Part shown: positions 8,415 to 16,719 of the stretch, one piece after another
Position numbering within the stretch: the first letter of the stretch is position 1
How the letters are laid out: the number at the start of each line of letters is the position of its first letter
NCBI RefSeq assembly: GCF_000382045.1
Contig: NZ_KB907450.1
Location: forward strand, 1,130,204-1,194,203
DNA length: 64,000 nt
Reading direction: 5' to 3'
From: Variovorax atrisoli 110B
GTDB lineage: Bacteria > Pseudomonadota > Gammaproteobacteria > Burkholderiales > Burkholderiaceae_C
Notes under the pieces: generated by a model
The model's database searches: none
Told to the model about the DNA's origin: nothing
The model's input: only the letters and a program-made list of their open reading frames with translations
Program-made: the position numbers and the translations under genes

Positions 8415-8450
8415 AGCCCGCTGTCTTTCCGGACAGCGGGCTTTTTCTTT
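8415..8450 (+). terminator. intrinsic terminator after tRNA-Asn copy 2
   Basis: AGCCCGCTGTC (8415-8425) pairs with GACAGCGGGCT (8432-8442), followed by TTTTCTTT. The 11-bp stem has a sequence different from that of the first terminator. Confidence 0.92.
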
Positions 8451-8525
8451 GGGCCAGCCTGCTTCACTGCGATCTGCGCAAAGCCGGCCAAGCGCCCTTC
8501 ACGCGCAGGGCGCACACTCGCGCGC

Positions 8526-9386
8526 ATGGAAAGCAGCCGCCGCATCGAGCAGGACTACCGCGCCCGCGTCGCGCGCGCCGTCGCAGCCATCGTGGCCGAT
8601 CCAATGGCCGAGCACCGGCTCGAAGATCTCGCGCGGCTCGCGCATTTCTCGCCCTTCCACTTCCATCGCGTCTACGCGAGCGTGGCCGGCGAAACGGTTG
8701 CCGCCACCGTGCGGCGCGTGCGGCTCGCGCTCGCGACACGGCTGCTGGAAGCCGGCGACCAGAGCATCACCCAGGTCGCGCTGGCAGTGGGCTACGAGAG
8801 CCCACAGGCCTTCACGCGGGCCTTCGGGCAGTTCACGGGACAGTCGCCGCGTTCGTTCCAGCAGAAGGTGGTGCGGGCGATCCTCGATGTCGATGCATTG
8901 CCGCAGCCGGATGAAGGCATCGCCGCGCCGGCCGTGCGGATCGTCGAGCACCCCACGAGACGACTTCATGCACTGCGGCACCAGGGGCCGTTCTCCACCA
9001 TTCCCCATACGCATCGGCGGCTGCGCCTGCATGCAGGCTCCGCACGCATTTCGGACCGCTGGGGCGCTTCCTTCGGCGATCCCGAGAGCGGCATCGGCTA
9101 CAGCTACTACGCCGCAGTGGATTCCCCCGATCCCTGGCCCGACGCCGCCGACGTGGAGATGCTCGACATTCCCGGCGGCTGCTACGCGGCGCATCGCCTG
9201 GCCGGGCCGTACTCGCAGATCAACGCCGCCGTGCGCGCCCTCTACATCCGCTGGCTGCCCTCCAGCGGCTACGAGCCCGACGACAGGCCCACGCTGGAGC
9301 ACTACCTGAATTCGCCGCGGCAGGTTTCGCCGTCCGAACTGCGCACCGACCTGCTGATCCCGATCCGCCGCGCGATTGCGGCTTGA
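8526..9386 (+). CDS. AraC-family regulator with a GyrI-like effector domain
   Basis: A 286-residue protein with the two-helix AraC DNA-binding domain at the N-terminus (about 10-110; LEDLARLAHFSPFHFHRVY and QVALAVGYESPQAFTRAFG). A GyrI-like/Rob-type small-molecule domain follows from about 125 to the end. This order is that of Rob and of many drug-responsive regulators, not of sugar AraC proteins. The ligand is unknown. No ribosome binding site precedes the ATG; a CACACT -10-like box at 8513-8518 lies only 7 nt upstream, so the mRNA may be leaderless. Confidence 0.88.
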   Translation: MESSRRIEQDYRARVARAVAAIVADPMAEHRLEDLARLAHFSPFHFHRVYASVAGETVAATVRRVRLALATRLLEAGDQSITQVALAVGYESPQAFTRAFGQFTGQSPRSFQQKVVRAILDVDALPQPDEGIAAPAVRIVEHPTRRLHALRHQGPFSTIPHTHRRLRLHAGSARISDRWGASFGDPESGIGYSYYAAVDSPDPWPDAADVEMLDIPGGCYAAHRLAGPYSQINAAVRALYIRWLPSSGYEPDDRPTLEHYLNSPRQVSPSELRTDLLIPIRRAIAA

Positions 9387-9396
9387 AACAGCACAG

Positions 9397-9714
9397 CTAG
9401 CGCGGCTGGAAAGCAATGAGCCCCATGCCCGCGAGGCACACCGCCACGCCGGCCACGTCCCACGTCGTCGGCCTCACGCCATCCACCGCCCAGAGCCAGG
9501 CGATCGCCACGCCGATGTATACGCCCCCATACGCGGCATAGACACGCCCGGCGGCCGTCTCGTGCAGTGTGAGCAGCCATGCGAACAGGGCGAGGCTGAT
9601 CGCAGCGGGCACCAGCAGCCATACGGAGCGGTCCTGCTTGAGCCAGAGATAAGGCAGATAGCAGCCGACGATTTCCGCGAGCGCCGTCGCGACGTAGAGA
9701 AGAAAGGTCCGCAT
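9397..9714 (-). CDS. YnfA/UPF0060 family small membrane protein
   Basis: A 105-residue protein of four predicted membrane helices starting [21 protein letters not shown], the hallmark of the YnfA family. The internal [19 protein letters not shown] is also conserved. The family belongs to the drug/metabolite transporter superfamily near small multidrug resistance proteins; function in most bacteria is unproven. The start at 9714 gives the usual family length. It ends 10 bp from the convergent AraC gene. Confidence 0.9.
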   Translation of the reverse strand: MRTFLLYVATALAEIVGCYLPYLWLKQDRSVWLLVPAAISLALFAWLLTLHETAAGRVYAAYGGVYIGVAIAWLWAVDGVRPTTWDVAGVAVCLAGMGLIAFQPR

Positions 9715-9774
9715 GCATGGATTGTGAGGCGCGGCTCGCAGCGCGCTTACCGGCAACGAACGCGGGGCCATTGC

Positions 9775-9803
9775 TTGATGGGCCCGGGAGGCATCCCTAC
9801 ACT
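9775..9803 (+). promoter_or_regulatory. sigma-70-like promoter of a possible leaderless small gene
   Basis: TTGATG (9775-9780) and TACACT (9798-9803) are separated by exactly 17 bp, a near-ideal pair. The expected start of transcription is at about 9810-9811, which is the ATG of the frame at 9811. Confidence 0.5.
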
Positions 9804-9810
9804 CGCGCGA

Positions 9811-9927
9811 ATGGCCCGTCTTTCGTTCGACTCCCGCAAGCACGCTGCACTCGATGCAGCGCGCGTCGGCGATGTCGCGACCACGGCGACCATGGCCGTC
9901 TACCGACGCACCTGCGCACTTTCCTGA
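9811..9927 (+). CDS. possible 38-aa leaderless small protein
   Basis: The frame starts [19 protein letters not shown] and ends YRRTCALS, a basic polar peptide with no membrane segment and no family I recognise. The support is positional: a well-formed promoter places +1 on or next to the ATG. There is no ribosome binding site, and GC-rich DNA easily gives such frames. It could equally be a noncoding transcript. Confidence 0.22.
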   Translation: MARLSFDSRKHAALDAARVGDVATTATMAVYRRTCALS

Positions 9928-10051
9928 GCCCGGCGGTCCGCTACCCTTCCTTCTGATGCGCGAACCATTGACCGCCGGGCACCCGCCGCGCGGCCGCGAC
10001 GCCGTTCATTTCATTCCTCATTGACGGCGCCGCACTCGATTGGAGTGCTTC

Positions 10052-10453
10052 ATGCTTGCAACCATTCACGGAGAGCGCACGCTCACCGAACTCGACTTCG
10101 TCCGCCTGGGCAAACTCGCCGATCAACAACTTCCACCGGCGCTCGCCGAACTGCTCGACGCGGCGGACGTGCTGCCCTCGCGCGAAGTCCCGGCCAATCT
10201 TGTGACGATGAATTCGCAGGTCGAGATCGAAGACCCGGCCACGGGCCAGCGCCAGCAGATCACGCTGTGCTATCCGGGCGACTCGCAGCCCGGTGCAGGC
10301 TTCGTTTCGGTGCTGTCGCCGGTCGGCATCGGCCTGCTGGGCGTGAAGGCCGGCACGCTCGCCTGCTGGCGCATGCCCAACGGGGTGGAGCGCTCCGCGC
10401 GCGTGTCGGCGGTGCTCTTCCAGCCGGAAGCCAGCGGGGACTTCACGCGCTGA
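10052..10453 (+). CDS. rnk: Rnk-like nucleoside diphosphate kinase regulator (GreA/GreB C-terminal fold)
   Basis: A 133-residue protein whose C-terminal part (VTMNSQVEIEDPATGQ, TLCYPGD, VSVLSPVGIGLLGVKAG) is the GreA/GreB C-terminal domain as found in Rnk. The N-terminal 45 residues form the short coiled region in place of the long GreA coiled coil. Rnk binds RNA polymerase and influences NTP metabolism. GGAG 6 nt upstream supports the ATG at 10052. Single gene facing a convergent small gene. Confidence 0.88.
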   Translation: MLATIHGERTLTELDFVRLGKLADQQLPPALAELLDAADVLPSREVPANLVTMNSQVEIEDPATGQRQQITLCYPGDSQPGAGFVSVLSPVGIGLLGVKAGTLACWRMPNGVERSARVSAVLFQPEASGDFTR

Positions 10454-10467
10454 AGCGGGGCTTTCGC

Positions 10468-10686
10468 TCAGTGCTTGATGACTGCGCTGGTGCGGTCCTT
10501 GGCGCTGTCGATGGTCGCACTCACGGAGCTCGTGTTGATCGCCAAAGCGACCAGGACGGCGCCGACGAAAGCAGGATCGGCGGGACTGTTGAAGTTCGAA
10601 GCGCCCGCGATGGCCAGCGCCTGCTGCACCTGCTGGCGGGTCAGTTCCGCAGCCGCTTCTCCAACGATGTTCTTCTTGGTCGCCAT
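10468..10686 (-). CDS. 72-aa protein of unknown function
   Basis: The frame has a strong AGGAG site 6 nt before the ATG at 10686, which makes it a real gene in my view. It starts MATKKNIVGEAAAELTRQQ and has a helical, slightly hydrophobic middle (FVGAVLVALAINTSSVSATI), ending in a basic tail (DRTSAVIKH). There is no signal peptide, and I recognise no family. It is convergent with rnk, 14 bp away. An inverted repeat lies in its leader (10727-10744). Confidence 0.6.
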   Translation of the reverse strand: MATKKNIVGEAAAELTRQQVQQALAIAGASNFNSPADPAFVGAVLVALAINTSSVSATIDSAKDRTSAVIKH

Positions 10687-11150
10687 CTGAAACTCCTGGA
10701 AGTGAAGGAGCGACTGTAACTTTCGAGACAGCGCGTTCGCTGTCCGGTCGCTCGCAGGCTGCGGGTACGGACTCGTGCCTGGTTGCAGCGTGTTCCAGGA
10801 AGTATCCAAAGTAATAGAATCGCCGCGCCCTACCCGCCCGTCCCCCGGTGCAGTGCGCCGGCCGACGCCGCGGCCCAGGGCGATCGAGGACATGGGCTGC
10901 CGCAGCCCGCACCTCCCCACTTCGGGCTCCGGCCGATGCACCACCCGCGCGGTGGAAACCACTCGGCCGCACCGCGTGCATGCACATGACTTTCGGCACT
11001 GGCGTGCCGGATTCACGGGTCGTATCGTCGCGCGGTCGCCGGCGGCGCGTCGAATCGGGAGGTCATACAGGCCAAGGCAGATCCATCTTCGATCTTGACA
11101 AGTGACGTCCGCAACGGGCGCCGCATTCTTTTCACTTGACAGATCGGGAC
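10687..11150. other. 464-bp region without a clear gene
   Basis: It holds the leader of the minus-strand 72-aa gene, with an inverted repeat GACAGCG-CGTT-CGCTGTC at 10727-10744, and an AT-richer patch with TAATAGAAT at 10812-10820. A TTGACA at 11095-11100 and another at 11136-11141 precede the lipoprotein gene. The frames crossing the middle have no ribosome binding site and look spurious. Confidence 0.45.
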
Positions 11151-12044
11151 ATGGCTTTTTCTAAACTCTCTCTCGCAAGCGCACTCGCCGGCCTGCTGGC
11201 CCTTTCGGGCTGCCAGACCATGGACATGCAAATGGGCAGCCAGTCGGCCAAGACCGTGGCCACCGGCAGCGCAGCAGGCAGCGCGACCTCCGGTGAAAGC
11301 AGCCAGCTCGAGCGCTGCGATTCGCCGCTGGGCACGATCTCGCTGATCGAGAACGTGAACGCGGGCTGGTACACCATCCTCACCGGCGAATACAAGCTGC
11401 CGCCCACGGCCAACCTGCTGCGCCTGCTGGTGCAGCAATCGAACTGCTTCGTGGTGGTCGAGCGCAGCGCCGCCGGCATGAACGCCATGACGCGCGAACG
11501 CGCACTGCAGCAGTCGGGCGAAATGCGCGGCGGCAGCAACTTCGGCCGCGGCCAGATGGTCGCCTCCGACTACGGCCTGTCGCCTGAGATCGTGTTCAGC
11601 AACAGCGATGCCGGCGGCATCGGCGGCGCGCTCGGCGGGCTGGTGGGTGGCGGCCGCGGCCGCGCCATCGCCAACCTCGGCGCGAGCCTCCAGACCCGCG
11701 AAGCCAGCGCGCTGTTGACGCTGATCGACAACCGCTCGGGCGTGCAGGTCGCGGCCTCGGAAGGCAGCGCGTCGAAGACCGACTTCGCGGGCTTCGCAGG
11801 CTTGGGCGGCCTCTCCGCTGCCGGCGGCATCGGCGGCTACACCCGCACGCCGCAGGGCAAGGTGATCGCCGCGGCCTTCATGGACGCCTTCAACCAGATG
11901 GTCCGCTCGCTGCGCAACTACAAGGCGCAGACCGTGCGCGGCCAGGGCCTAGGCGGCGGCGGCCGGCTGGGTGTGGATGGCGGCGCGGCACCGTCGCAGA
12001 CCTACGTGCCGTCGGAGAAGGCCCCGGCACGCCGCCGCAAGTAA
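11151..12044 (+). CDS. CsgG/HfaB-like outer-membrane lipoprotein
   Basis: A 297-residue protein with a lipoprotein signal peptide; LALSGC gives a lipobox with Cys at about residue 20. After a low-complexity linker the CsgG-type fold is visible: LLRLLVQQSNCFVVVERS, then ALQQSGEMRGGS and MVASDYGLSPEIVFS, and the C-terminal VIAAAFMDAFNQMVRSL helix. CsgG proteins form secretion channels for curli, and relatives such as HfaB and LpoB act at the envelope. No csgA, B, E or F gene is near, so curli secretion is not implied. The gly-rich insert GGIGGALGGLVGGGRG at about 160 is unusual. The start at 11151 has only a weak site. Confidence 0.75.
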   Translation: MAFSKLSLASALAGLLALSGCQTMDMQMGSQSAKTVATGSAAGSATSGESSQLERCDSPLGTISLIENVNAGWYTILTGEYKLPPTANLLRLLVQQSNCFVVVERSAAGMNAMTRERALQQSGEMRGGSNFGRGQMVASDYGLSPEIVFSNSDAGGIGGALGGLVGGGRGRAIANLGASLQTREASALLTLIDNRSGVQVAASEGSASKTDFAGFAGLGGLSAAGGIGGYTRTPQGKVIAAAFMDAFNQMVRSLRNYKAQTVRGQGLGGGGRLGVDGGAAPSQTYVPSEKAPARRRK

Positions 12045-12076
12045 GAGGCAATGCCCCGCCGGCCGGCCCGCCTCGC

Positions 12077-12481
12077 TCAGAGGTAGCGCGTCTCGGCCGG
12101 CGCCTCGAACCAGTTGTTGTTGCGCCCGTCCATGTACCGGACGGGCGCCGTCGACAGTTCCTCCAGCGTCACGTCGTCCAGGCAGTTCACCGCCACGCTC
12201 ACGTAGGCGCCGCCGATCTGGGGCACATTGCCGCGCCCGAACGAGCGCACGCCGCAGTTCCGGCAGAACAGCCACTCGGTGCTGTGCGAGTTGAACTGGT
12301 ACAGCGACAGCTCCTCCTGCCCCGACAGCAGCGTGAAGGCGTCCGGCTTCACGATCGCGCCCCATGCGCGGGTCTTGGTGCAGATCGAGCAGTTGCACTT
12401 GCCCGTGCCTTCGGCCAGATCGATCAGGGCCTGGAAGCGGACCTTGCCGCAATGGCAGCTGCCGTTGTACGTCTTCTTCAT
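12077..12481 (-). CDS. GFA-family (glutathione-dependent formaldehyde-activating type) zinc protein
   Basis: A 134-residue protein of the Mss4-like beta fold. Zinc-ligand cysteines lie in SCHCGKVRF (near residue 9), CNCSICTKT (near 30-35) and FCRNCGVRSFG (near 74). The family name comes from Gfa, but most members have no proven formaldehyde role. AGGA precedes the ATG at 12481. It is divergent from the WYL regulator 105 bp away, which may control it. Confidence 0.88.
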   Translation of the reverse strand: MKKTYNGSCHCGKVRFQALIDLAEGTGKCNCSICTKTRAWGAIVKPDAFTLLSGQEELSLYQFNSHSTEWLFCRNCGVRSFGRGNVPQIGGAYVSVAVNCLDDVTLEELSTAPVRYMDGRNNNWFEAPAETRYL

Positions 12482-12586
12482 GGTCTGTGTTCCTGTTTTC
12501 CTCGCTGCGGAGGCTGTTGAGCGAAGACCCGAGGCTACGCCCCATTGCGGACAGTTCCTGTCCTCGATTGCAGGCATGATGTGCGC

Positions 12587-13594
12587 ATGCTGTCTGCCAC
12601 CGCACGCCTGATCCGGCTTCTTTCCCTTTTCCAGGCGCAACGCTCCTGGACGGGCGCCGACCTTGCCGCCCGGCTCGAGATCACCGAGCGCACGCTGCGC
12701 CGCGACGTAGACCGCCTGCGCAGCCTGGGCTACACGGTCGACTCGACCTCGGGCGTGGCCGGCGGCTATCGGCTGGGTGCGGGTACAGCGATGCCGCCGC
12801 TGCTGCTGGAAGACGAGGAAGCCATCGCGGTCGCCCTCGGCCTGGGCAACCCCGCAGGCGCCTCGGCAGACATCGGGAACGCCTCGATGCGCGCGCTGGC
12901 CAAGCTCGAACAGCTGATGCCGCCGCGCCTGCGCCGCCGGCTCGACAGCGTCCGCGCATCGGTGGTGCCGGTGATGCAGGACAAGTCGCCTGTGCGCCTG
13001 AAGGCCGTGTCATTGCTTGCCGAGGCCTGCACGGAGCGGCTGGAGTTGCGCTTCGGCTACCGCGACCACCACGACGCCCCGACCGAGCGCACCGTGCAGC
13101 CTCATCGCGTGGTGCAGACCGGCACGCGCTGGTATCTGCTGGCCTGGGACGTGGCGCGCGAGGACTGGCGCACCTTCCGGCTCGACCGCATCGTCGAGCC
13201 CGTGCCGACCGGCGAGCGCTTCACCCCGCGCCGGCTGCCTCATGGCGACGTGGCTGCCTACATGGAGCATGCGCTGAAGGTGTCGCCCTACCTGCACCAT
13301 GCGCAGATCGTGGTCCACGCGCCCATCAAGGCGCTGGAGCCCTATCTCGCCTGGGTCGGCGGAACGCCGCATGCCGTCGGCGAGGGTTCCACGCGCATCG
13401 CCACCGCGGCCAATTCGCTCGACGCGCTGGCCGTCTGGCTCGGCTGCATGCCGCACGATTTCGAGGTCGAGTCACCGCCGGAGCTGGTCGCGCACCTTTC
13501 GCTCGTGGCCGGGCGGCTGGGCAAGGCGGCGTCCCGTGCATCCCGCCCATCCCATAGGCCACCGAAAGCGGTAGGCCGCCTCCCCCGTATATAG
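12587..13594 (+). CDS. HTH/WYL-domain transcriptional regulator
   Basis: A 335-residue regulator. The N-terminal winged helix (LIRLLSLFQAQRSWTGADLA, then ERTLRRDVDRLRSLGY, about 5-60) is of the DeoR/HTH-11 type. The WYL domain lies at about 140-230, with TRWYLLAWDVAREDWRTFRL carrying the WYL signature. WYL domains bind ligands such as nucleotides or nucleic acid. A C-terminal WCX region closes the protein. A CATGAT box 6 nt before the ATG and no ribosome binding site suggest a leaderless mRNA. The divergent GFA gene is the natural candidate target. Confidence 0.88.
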   Translation: MLSATARLIRLLSLFQAQRSWTGADLAARLEITERTLRRDVDRLRSLGYTVDSTSGVAGGYRLGAGTAMPPLLLEDEEAIAVALGLGNPAGASADIGNASMRALAKLEQLMPPRLRRRLDSVRASVVPVMQDKSPVRLKAVSLLAEACTERLELRFGYRDHHDAPTERTVQPHRVVQTGTRWYLLAWDVAREDWRTFRLDRIVEPVPTGERFTPRRLPHGDVAAYMEHALKVSPYLHHAQIVVHAPIKALEPYLAWVGGTPHAVGEGSTRIATAANSLDALAVWLGCMPHDFEVESPPELVAHLSLVAGRLGKAASRASRPSHRPPKAVGRLPRI

Positions 13595-13722
13595 GATGGG
13601 CAGCGAACCAGCCGCCCCCTACCCTCTGCGACATCAGCAACCCAGGCCTTTCTTCCCATGCGCCTCGTCACCACGCCATGCATGAGCGCATGCAGCTTCT
13701 CCTCCACAGGCCCGGTCCACGC

Positions 13723-14409
13723 ATGATCGCGGAAACACAGGTCGCCCTCGTCGAAGACGACACCGGCATGCGCGAGCGCATCTCGCGCGTGGTCGATGCA
13801 GACCCCTCCCTGAGCCTGGCCTACAGCGCCTCCAATGCGAGCGACATCCTGCGCTGGCTGATCGACAACCCGGTCGACGTGCTGCTGGTGGACCTCGGCC
13901 TGCCCGACCGGCCCGGGCTGCAGGTGATCAGCCAGTGCCGCAACATGCAGCCGGCCTGCGCGGTGATGGTGCTTTCGATCTTCGGCGACGAGGCCAACAT
14001 GGTCCAGGCCTTCGAGGCCGGCGCCAGCGGCTACCTGCTGAAGGACGGCACCGAGGCCGATCTCGCCACCCACATCCGCCACCTGCGCGCCGGCGGCTCG
14101 CCGATGTCGCCGGTGATCGCGCGCAAGCTGCTGCGCCGCTGGCAGGCCCACTCAGGCGGTGCATCCAGGGAACAGGCTGCTGCCAAGGCCGCCGGTGCCC
14201 CGACGGTCGCGCCAGAACGACTTTCACCGCGCGAGTTCGAGGTGCTCGACCTGGTCTCTCGTGGTTTCACCTATGTCGAAGTCGGGATGCAGATGGGAGT
14301 CTCGGCCTCGACCGTCCAAACCCATATCCGCAATATCTACGGCAAGCTGGATGTGCACAACAAATCGGAAGCTGTTTTCGAGGCCCGCAACCTCGGCTGG
14401 CTTCCCTAG
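13723..14409 (+). CDS. NarL/FixJ-family response regulator
   Basis: A 228-residue regulator if started at MIAETQVALVEDD; in-frame ATGs at 13678 and 13690 would add up to 15 residues, and no start has a good ribosome binding site. The receiver domain has the acidic pair in VEDD, the phospho-accepting Asp in LLVDLGLPD and the Lys in YLLKDG. The C-terminal LuxR-type helix-turn-helix is LSPREFEVLDLVSRGFTY to VSASTVQTHIRNIYGKL. It ends 1 bp before the histidine kinase, so the two are co-transcribed partners. Confidence 0.92.
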   Translation: MIAETQVALVEDDTGMRERISRVVDADPSLSLAYSASNASDILRWLIDNPVDVLLVDLGLPDRPGLQVISQCRNMQPACAVMVLSIFGDEANMVQAFEAGASGYLLKDGTEADLATHIRHLRAGGSPMSPVIARKLLRRWQAHSGGASREQAAAKAAGAPTVAPERLSPREFEVLDLVSRGFTYVEVGMQMGVSASTVQTHIRNIYGKLDVHNKSEAVFEARNLGWLP

Positions 14410-14410
14410 C

Positions 14411-16282
14411 GTGACCGGCGGCGGCCTGTGCCGCCTGCTGCTCGCCGCCCTGTGCCTGTGGCTCGTGCTGGCGTCGGCAGGGACCCCAGCCAGCGCGGCG
14501 GAAGCGCCTGATGCCTTCGACGTGATCTGGGCCGAAGCGGAACTCGAACCCGATGGCCAGCCCGCGCTGCAACGCCGGGTACAGCTGCCCTTCCGCTGGG
14601 ACCACGAGTTCCCGGGGCGCGGCGGCAAGGCCACCTACCGCATCGAGTTGCCCGCCTCCGCGGTACCGGTGGGCCAGTCCGCGGCCCTGCTGCTCTCGGG
14701 TGCTGGCAACCAGGTGGCGATCTCCTTCAACGACGCACTCGTGGCCAGCTACGGCACCCTGGGCGCGCCGAACTACGACGCATCCAAGAGCAACCTGCTG
14801 GTGCCGGTGCCCACCGTGCTGCACCAGCAAGGCCAGCCGCAGTTGCTGGTGGTGCGCACCACCATCCAGCGCCAGCGCGGCGCGGGGCTGGCCAGCGTCC
14901 ACTACGGCCCGGAGACGTCCCTCGCGGCGGTCTACCGGGCCAGGCAGAACTGGCGCAACACATCGGCCATCGTCTATGCCGTCAGCCTGCTGCTGATGGG
15001 CGGCATCGCCGGAGGGCTCTGGCTGCGCCAGCGCGACGCGCTCTACGGCTGCTTCGCGCTGGCCGCGCTCTCTGGCGTGGCGCGCAACCTCGATCGCGTG
15101 TGGCCCGACGTGGCCATCCCCTGGCCGCTGTGGGGCGCCATCGTGGCGGTCTGCTACGCCTGCCACATCGGGCTGATCGCGCGCTTCGTGCTGCTGGTGC
15201 TGGAGCGCAATCCGCCGTGGCTGGTGCGCTCCATCTATACCGCGCTGGCGCTGTCGGTCACGCTGGCGTGCGCTTCTTTCGCGTTCGCGCAGCCGCTGCT
15301 GTGGACCGGCGGGCTGGTCATCCTGCAGCTCACCAGCATCATCTGCCTGCCCTACGTGGTGTACGGCGCGCTGGTGGACCGGCGACGCATCGCAGGCGTG
15401 CTGATGGCCGCGGGCACGCTGGCCATCCTGGCCGGCGCGCATGACCTGCTGCTGGTGCGCATGGGCCTCTTCGGCGGCGCCTACTACACGCTCACGGCGC
15501 ACGCGATGTTCTTCTTCGTGATGATCCTGGCCGGCCTGGTGGTCGAGCGCTACAGCCGCACCGTGGCCGACTACCGCGCACTCAACGCCAACCTCGCGGC
15601 CCGCGTGGCCGAACGCGAAGACCAGTTGCGCAGCGCCTTCGACACCATGCGCCAGCAGCAGCAGGAACAGGCCGTGCTGCTGGAGCGCCAGCGCATCATG
15701 CGAGAGATCCACGACGGCGTGGGCTCGCAGCTGGTCGGGCTGCTCAACGTGGTGACGCAGGCCCGGCCCGACCGCTCGGTGATCGAGGAACACGTCAAGC
15801 TCGCGCTCGACGAGATGCGCATGGCCGTCGATTCGCTGCAGCCCACGCACGACGACCTGGCCACCGTACTGGCCACGCTGCGCTACCGCCTGCAGCCGCG
15901 GCTCGATGCCGCCGGCATCGAGCTGGTGTGGGACGTGGAAGTGATCCCGCAGCTGGAGCCCTTCGCCGCGCAGGCGGCCCTGCAGCTGCAGCGCATCCTG
16001 CTGGAGGCCTTCACCAACGTGCTCAAGCACGCGGGTGCCACGCGCATCGTGATGCATGCGAGCTGGCACGGGGAAGAGACGCCCTCGCTGGTGCGCATCA
16101 TGCTCACCGACAACGGACGCGGCCTGTCTTCGGCGCCGGCCAGTGGCGGGCGAACGGGCCACGGCATCGCCAACATGCGGGCGCGCGCCCAGTCCATCGG
16201 CGCGCGGCTGCAGATCGAGACGGTGGATCCGGCCGCCGGAGGCACGCGCATGCAGCTCGACTGGCCCTGCTCGCCGGCCTGA
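14411..16282 (+). CDS. membrane sensor histidine kinase (HisKA_3 type)
   Basis: A 623-residue kinase starting at GTG 14411. A signal peptide ends near ASAAEAP (about 33). A periplasmic beta-rich domain follows (to about 180), then seven or so membrane helices (about 190-390), as in 7TM-DISM sensors. The dimerisation/phosphotransfer motif is QRIMREIHDGVGSQL with His in EIHDG. The ATPase domain has TNVLKHAGATR and DNGRGL, then GHGIANMRARA. It forms a pair with the response regulator directly upstream. The signal is unknown. Confidence 0.9.
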   Translation: MTGGGLCRLLLAALCLWLVLASAGTPASAAEAPDAFDVIWAEAELEPDGQPALQRRVQLPFRWDHEFPGRGGKATYRIELPASAVPVGQSAALLLSGAGNQVAISFNDALVASYGTLGAPNYDASKSNLLVPVPTVLHQQGQPQLLVVRTTIQRQRGAGLASVHYGPETSLAAVYRARQNWRNTSAIVYAVSLLLMGGIAGGLWLRQRDALYGCFALAALSGVARNLDRVWPDVAIPWPLWGAIVAVCYACHIGLIARFVLLVLERNPPWLVRSIYTALALSVTLACASFAFAQPLLWTGGLVILQLTSIICLPYVVYGALVDRRRIAGVLMAAGTLAILAGAHDLLLVRMGLFGGAYYTLTAHAMFFFVMILAGLVVERYSRTVADYRALNANLAARVAEREDQLRSAFDTMRQQQQEQAVLLERQRIMREIHDGVGSQLVGLLNVVTQARPDRSVIEEHVKLALDEMRMAVDSLQPTHDDLATVLATLRYRLQPRLDAAGIELVWDVEVIPQLEPFAAQAALQLQRILLEAFTNVLKHAGATRIVMHASWHGEETPSLVRIMLTDNGRGLSSAPASGGRTGHGIANMRARAQSIGARLQIETVDPAAGGTRMQLDWPCSPA

Positions 16283-16294
16283 GGCGCTGCCCGG

Positions 16295-16597
16295 TCAGCG
16301 CAGGGCGAAAGCCAGCGTCACCGCGCCCAGCGCCAGCAGCCCGAGGCCGGCGATGAACACCATCTCGCCCCACGCCTCCAGCTTCGCGCCGGAAATGCGT
16401 GAGCGCATCGAGATGAAGGACAGCAACGCGCTGGCCAGGAAGACCAGCGCGTCCACTGCGAGCAGGCGGTCGATCAGCAGCCGCATGTCGTCGCGCGGCC
16501 CGAGGTGCCCGATGGACATCACCGTCATGCACACGCCGATCATGGTGGCCGACGTGGGCAGGATGTGCGCCGAGAGGCTCTGTGCAGGTGACGTCAT
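16295..16597 (-). CDS. 100-aa inner-membrane protein of unknown function
   Basis: Three hydrophobic segments are visible: TMIGVCMTVMSIGHL (about 18-33), LLAVDALVFLASALLSF (about 45-62) and EMVFIAGLGLLALGAVTLAFAL (about 78-99). It resembles small YiaA/DUF-type membrane proteins, but I cannot name the family. The ATG at 16597 has no good ribosome binding site, which lowers confidence in the start. It is convergent with the sensor kinase, 12 bp away. Confidence 0.6.
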   Translation of the reverse strand: MTSPAQSLSAHILPTSATMIGVCMTVMSIGHLGPRDDMRLLIDRLLAVDALVFLASALLSFISMRSRISGAKLEAWGEMVFIAGLGLLALGAVTLAFALR

Positions 16598-16633
16598 TCG
16601 AGCGGCGGTTCTGAAGTCTCGGTTCCTTCGTGG

Positions 16634-16719
16634 AACACCGAGGAACCGGCCTCGCCGGGCCTCGAGTGTTCCCCGCGGGGGTTGGCGGCGCGACACGCAG
16701 TGCGCGCAGCCCGGGGGGG
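16634..16719. repeat. dispersed stop-codon-associated repeat, copy A
   Basis: A copy of the about 90-bp repeat family also found at 19664, 42658 and 50846. It contains AACACC-GAGG, CCGGC-CTC-GCCGG and CCTC-G-AGTGTT, which fold into one long hairpin. Next come a C/G-rich CCCCGCGGGGG hairpin and the block GCGACACGCAGTGCGCGCAG. It abuts the degP stop codon (16722-16720). Confidence 0.85.

Larger units (their letters stand above)
9715..10051. other. 337-bp region between ynfA and rnk
   Basis: No conserved gene is evident. It contains a good sigma-70-like promoter and a 38-codon frame (separate entries), the divergent ynfA promoter and the rnk upstream region. A run of AT-rich triplets (TTCATTTCATTCCTCATTGA) lies just before rnk at about 10007. 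Confidence 0.5.

Noticed and set aside
10687..11016. N-terminal extension of the 72-aa gene
   Set aside because: The upstream codons are Arg/Cys-rich and have no ribosome binding site, while the short form has a strong one.
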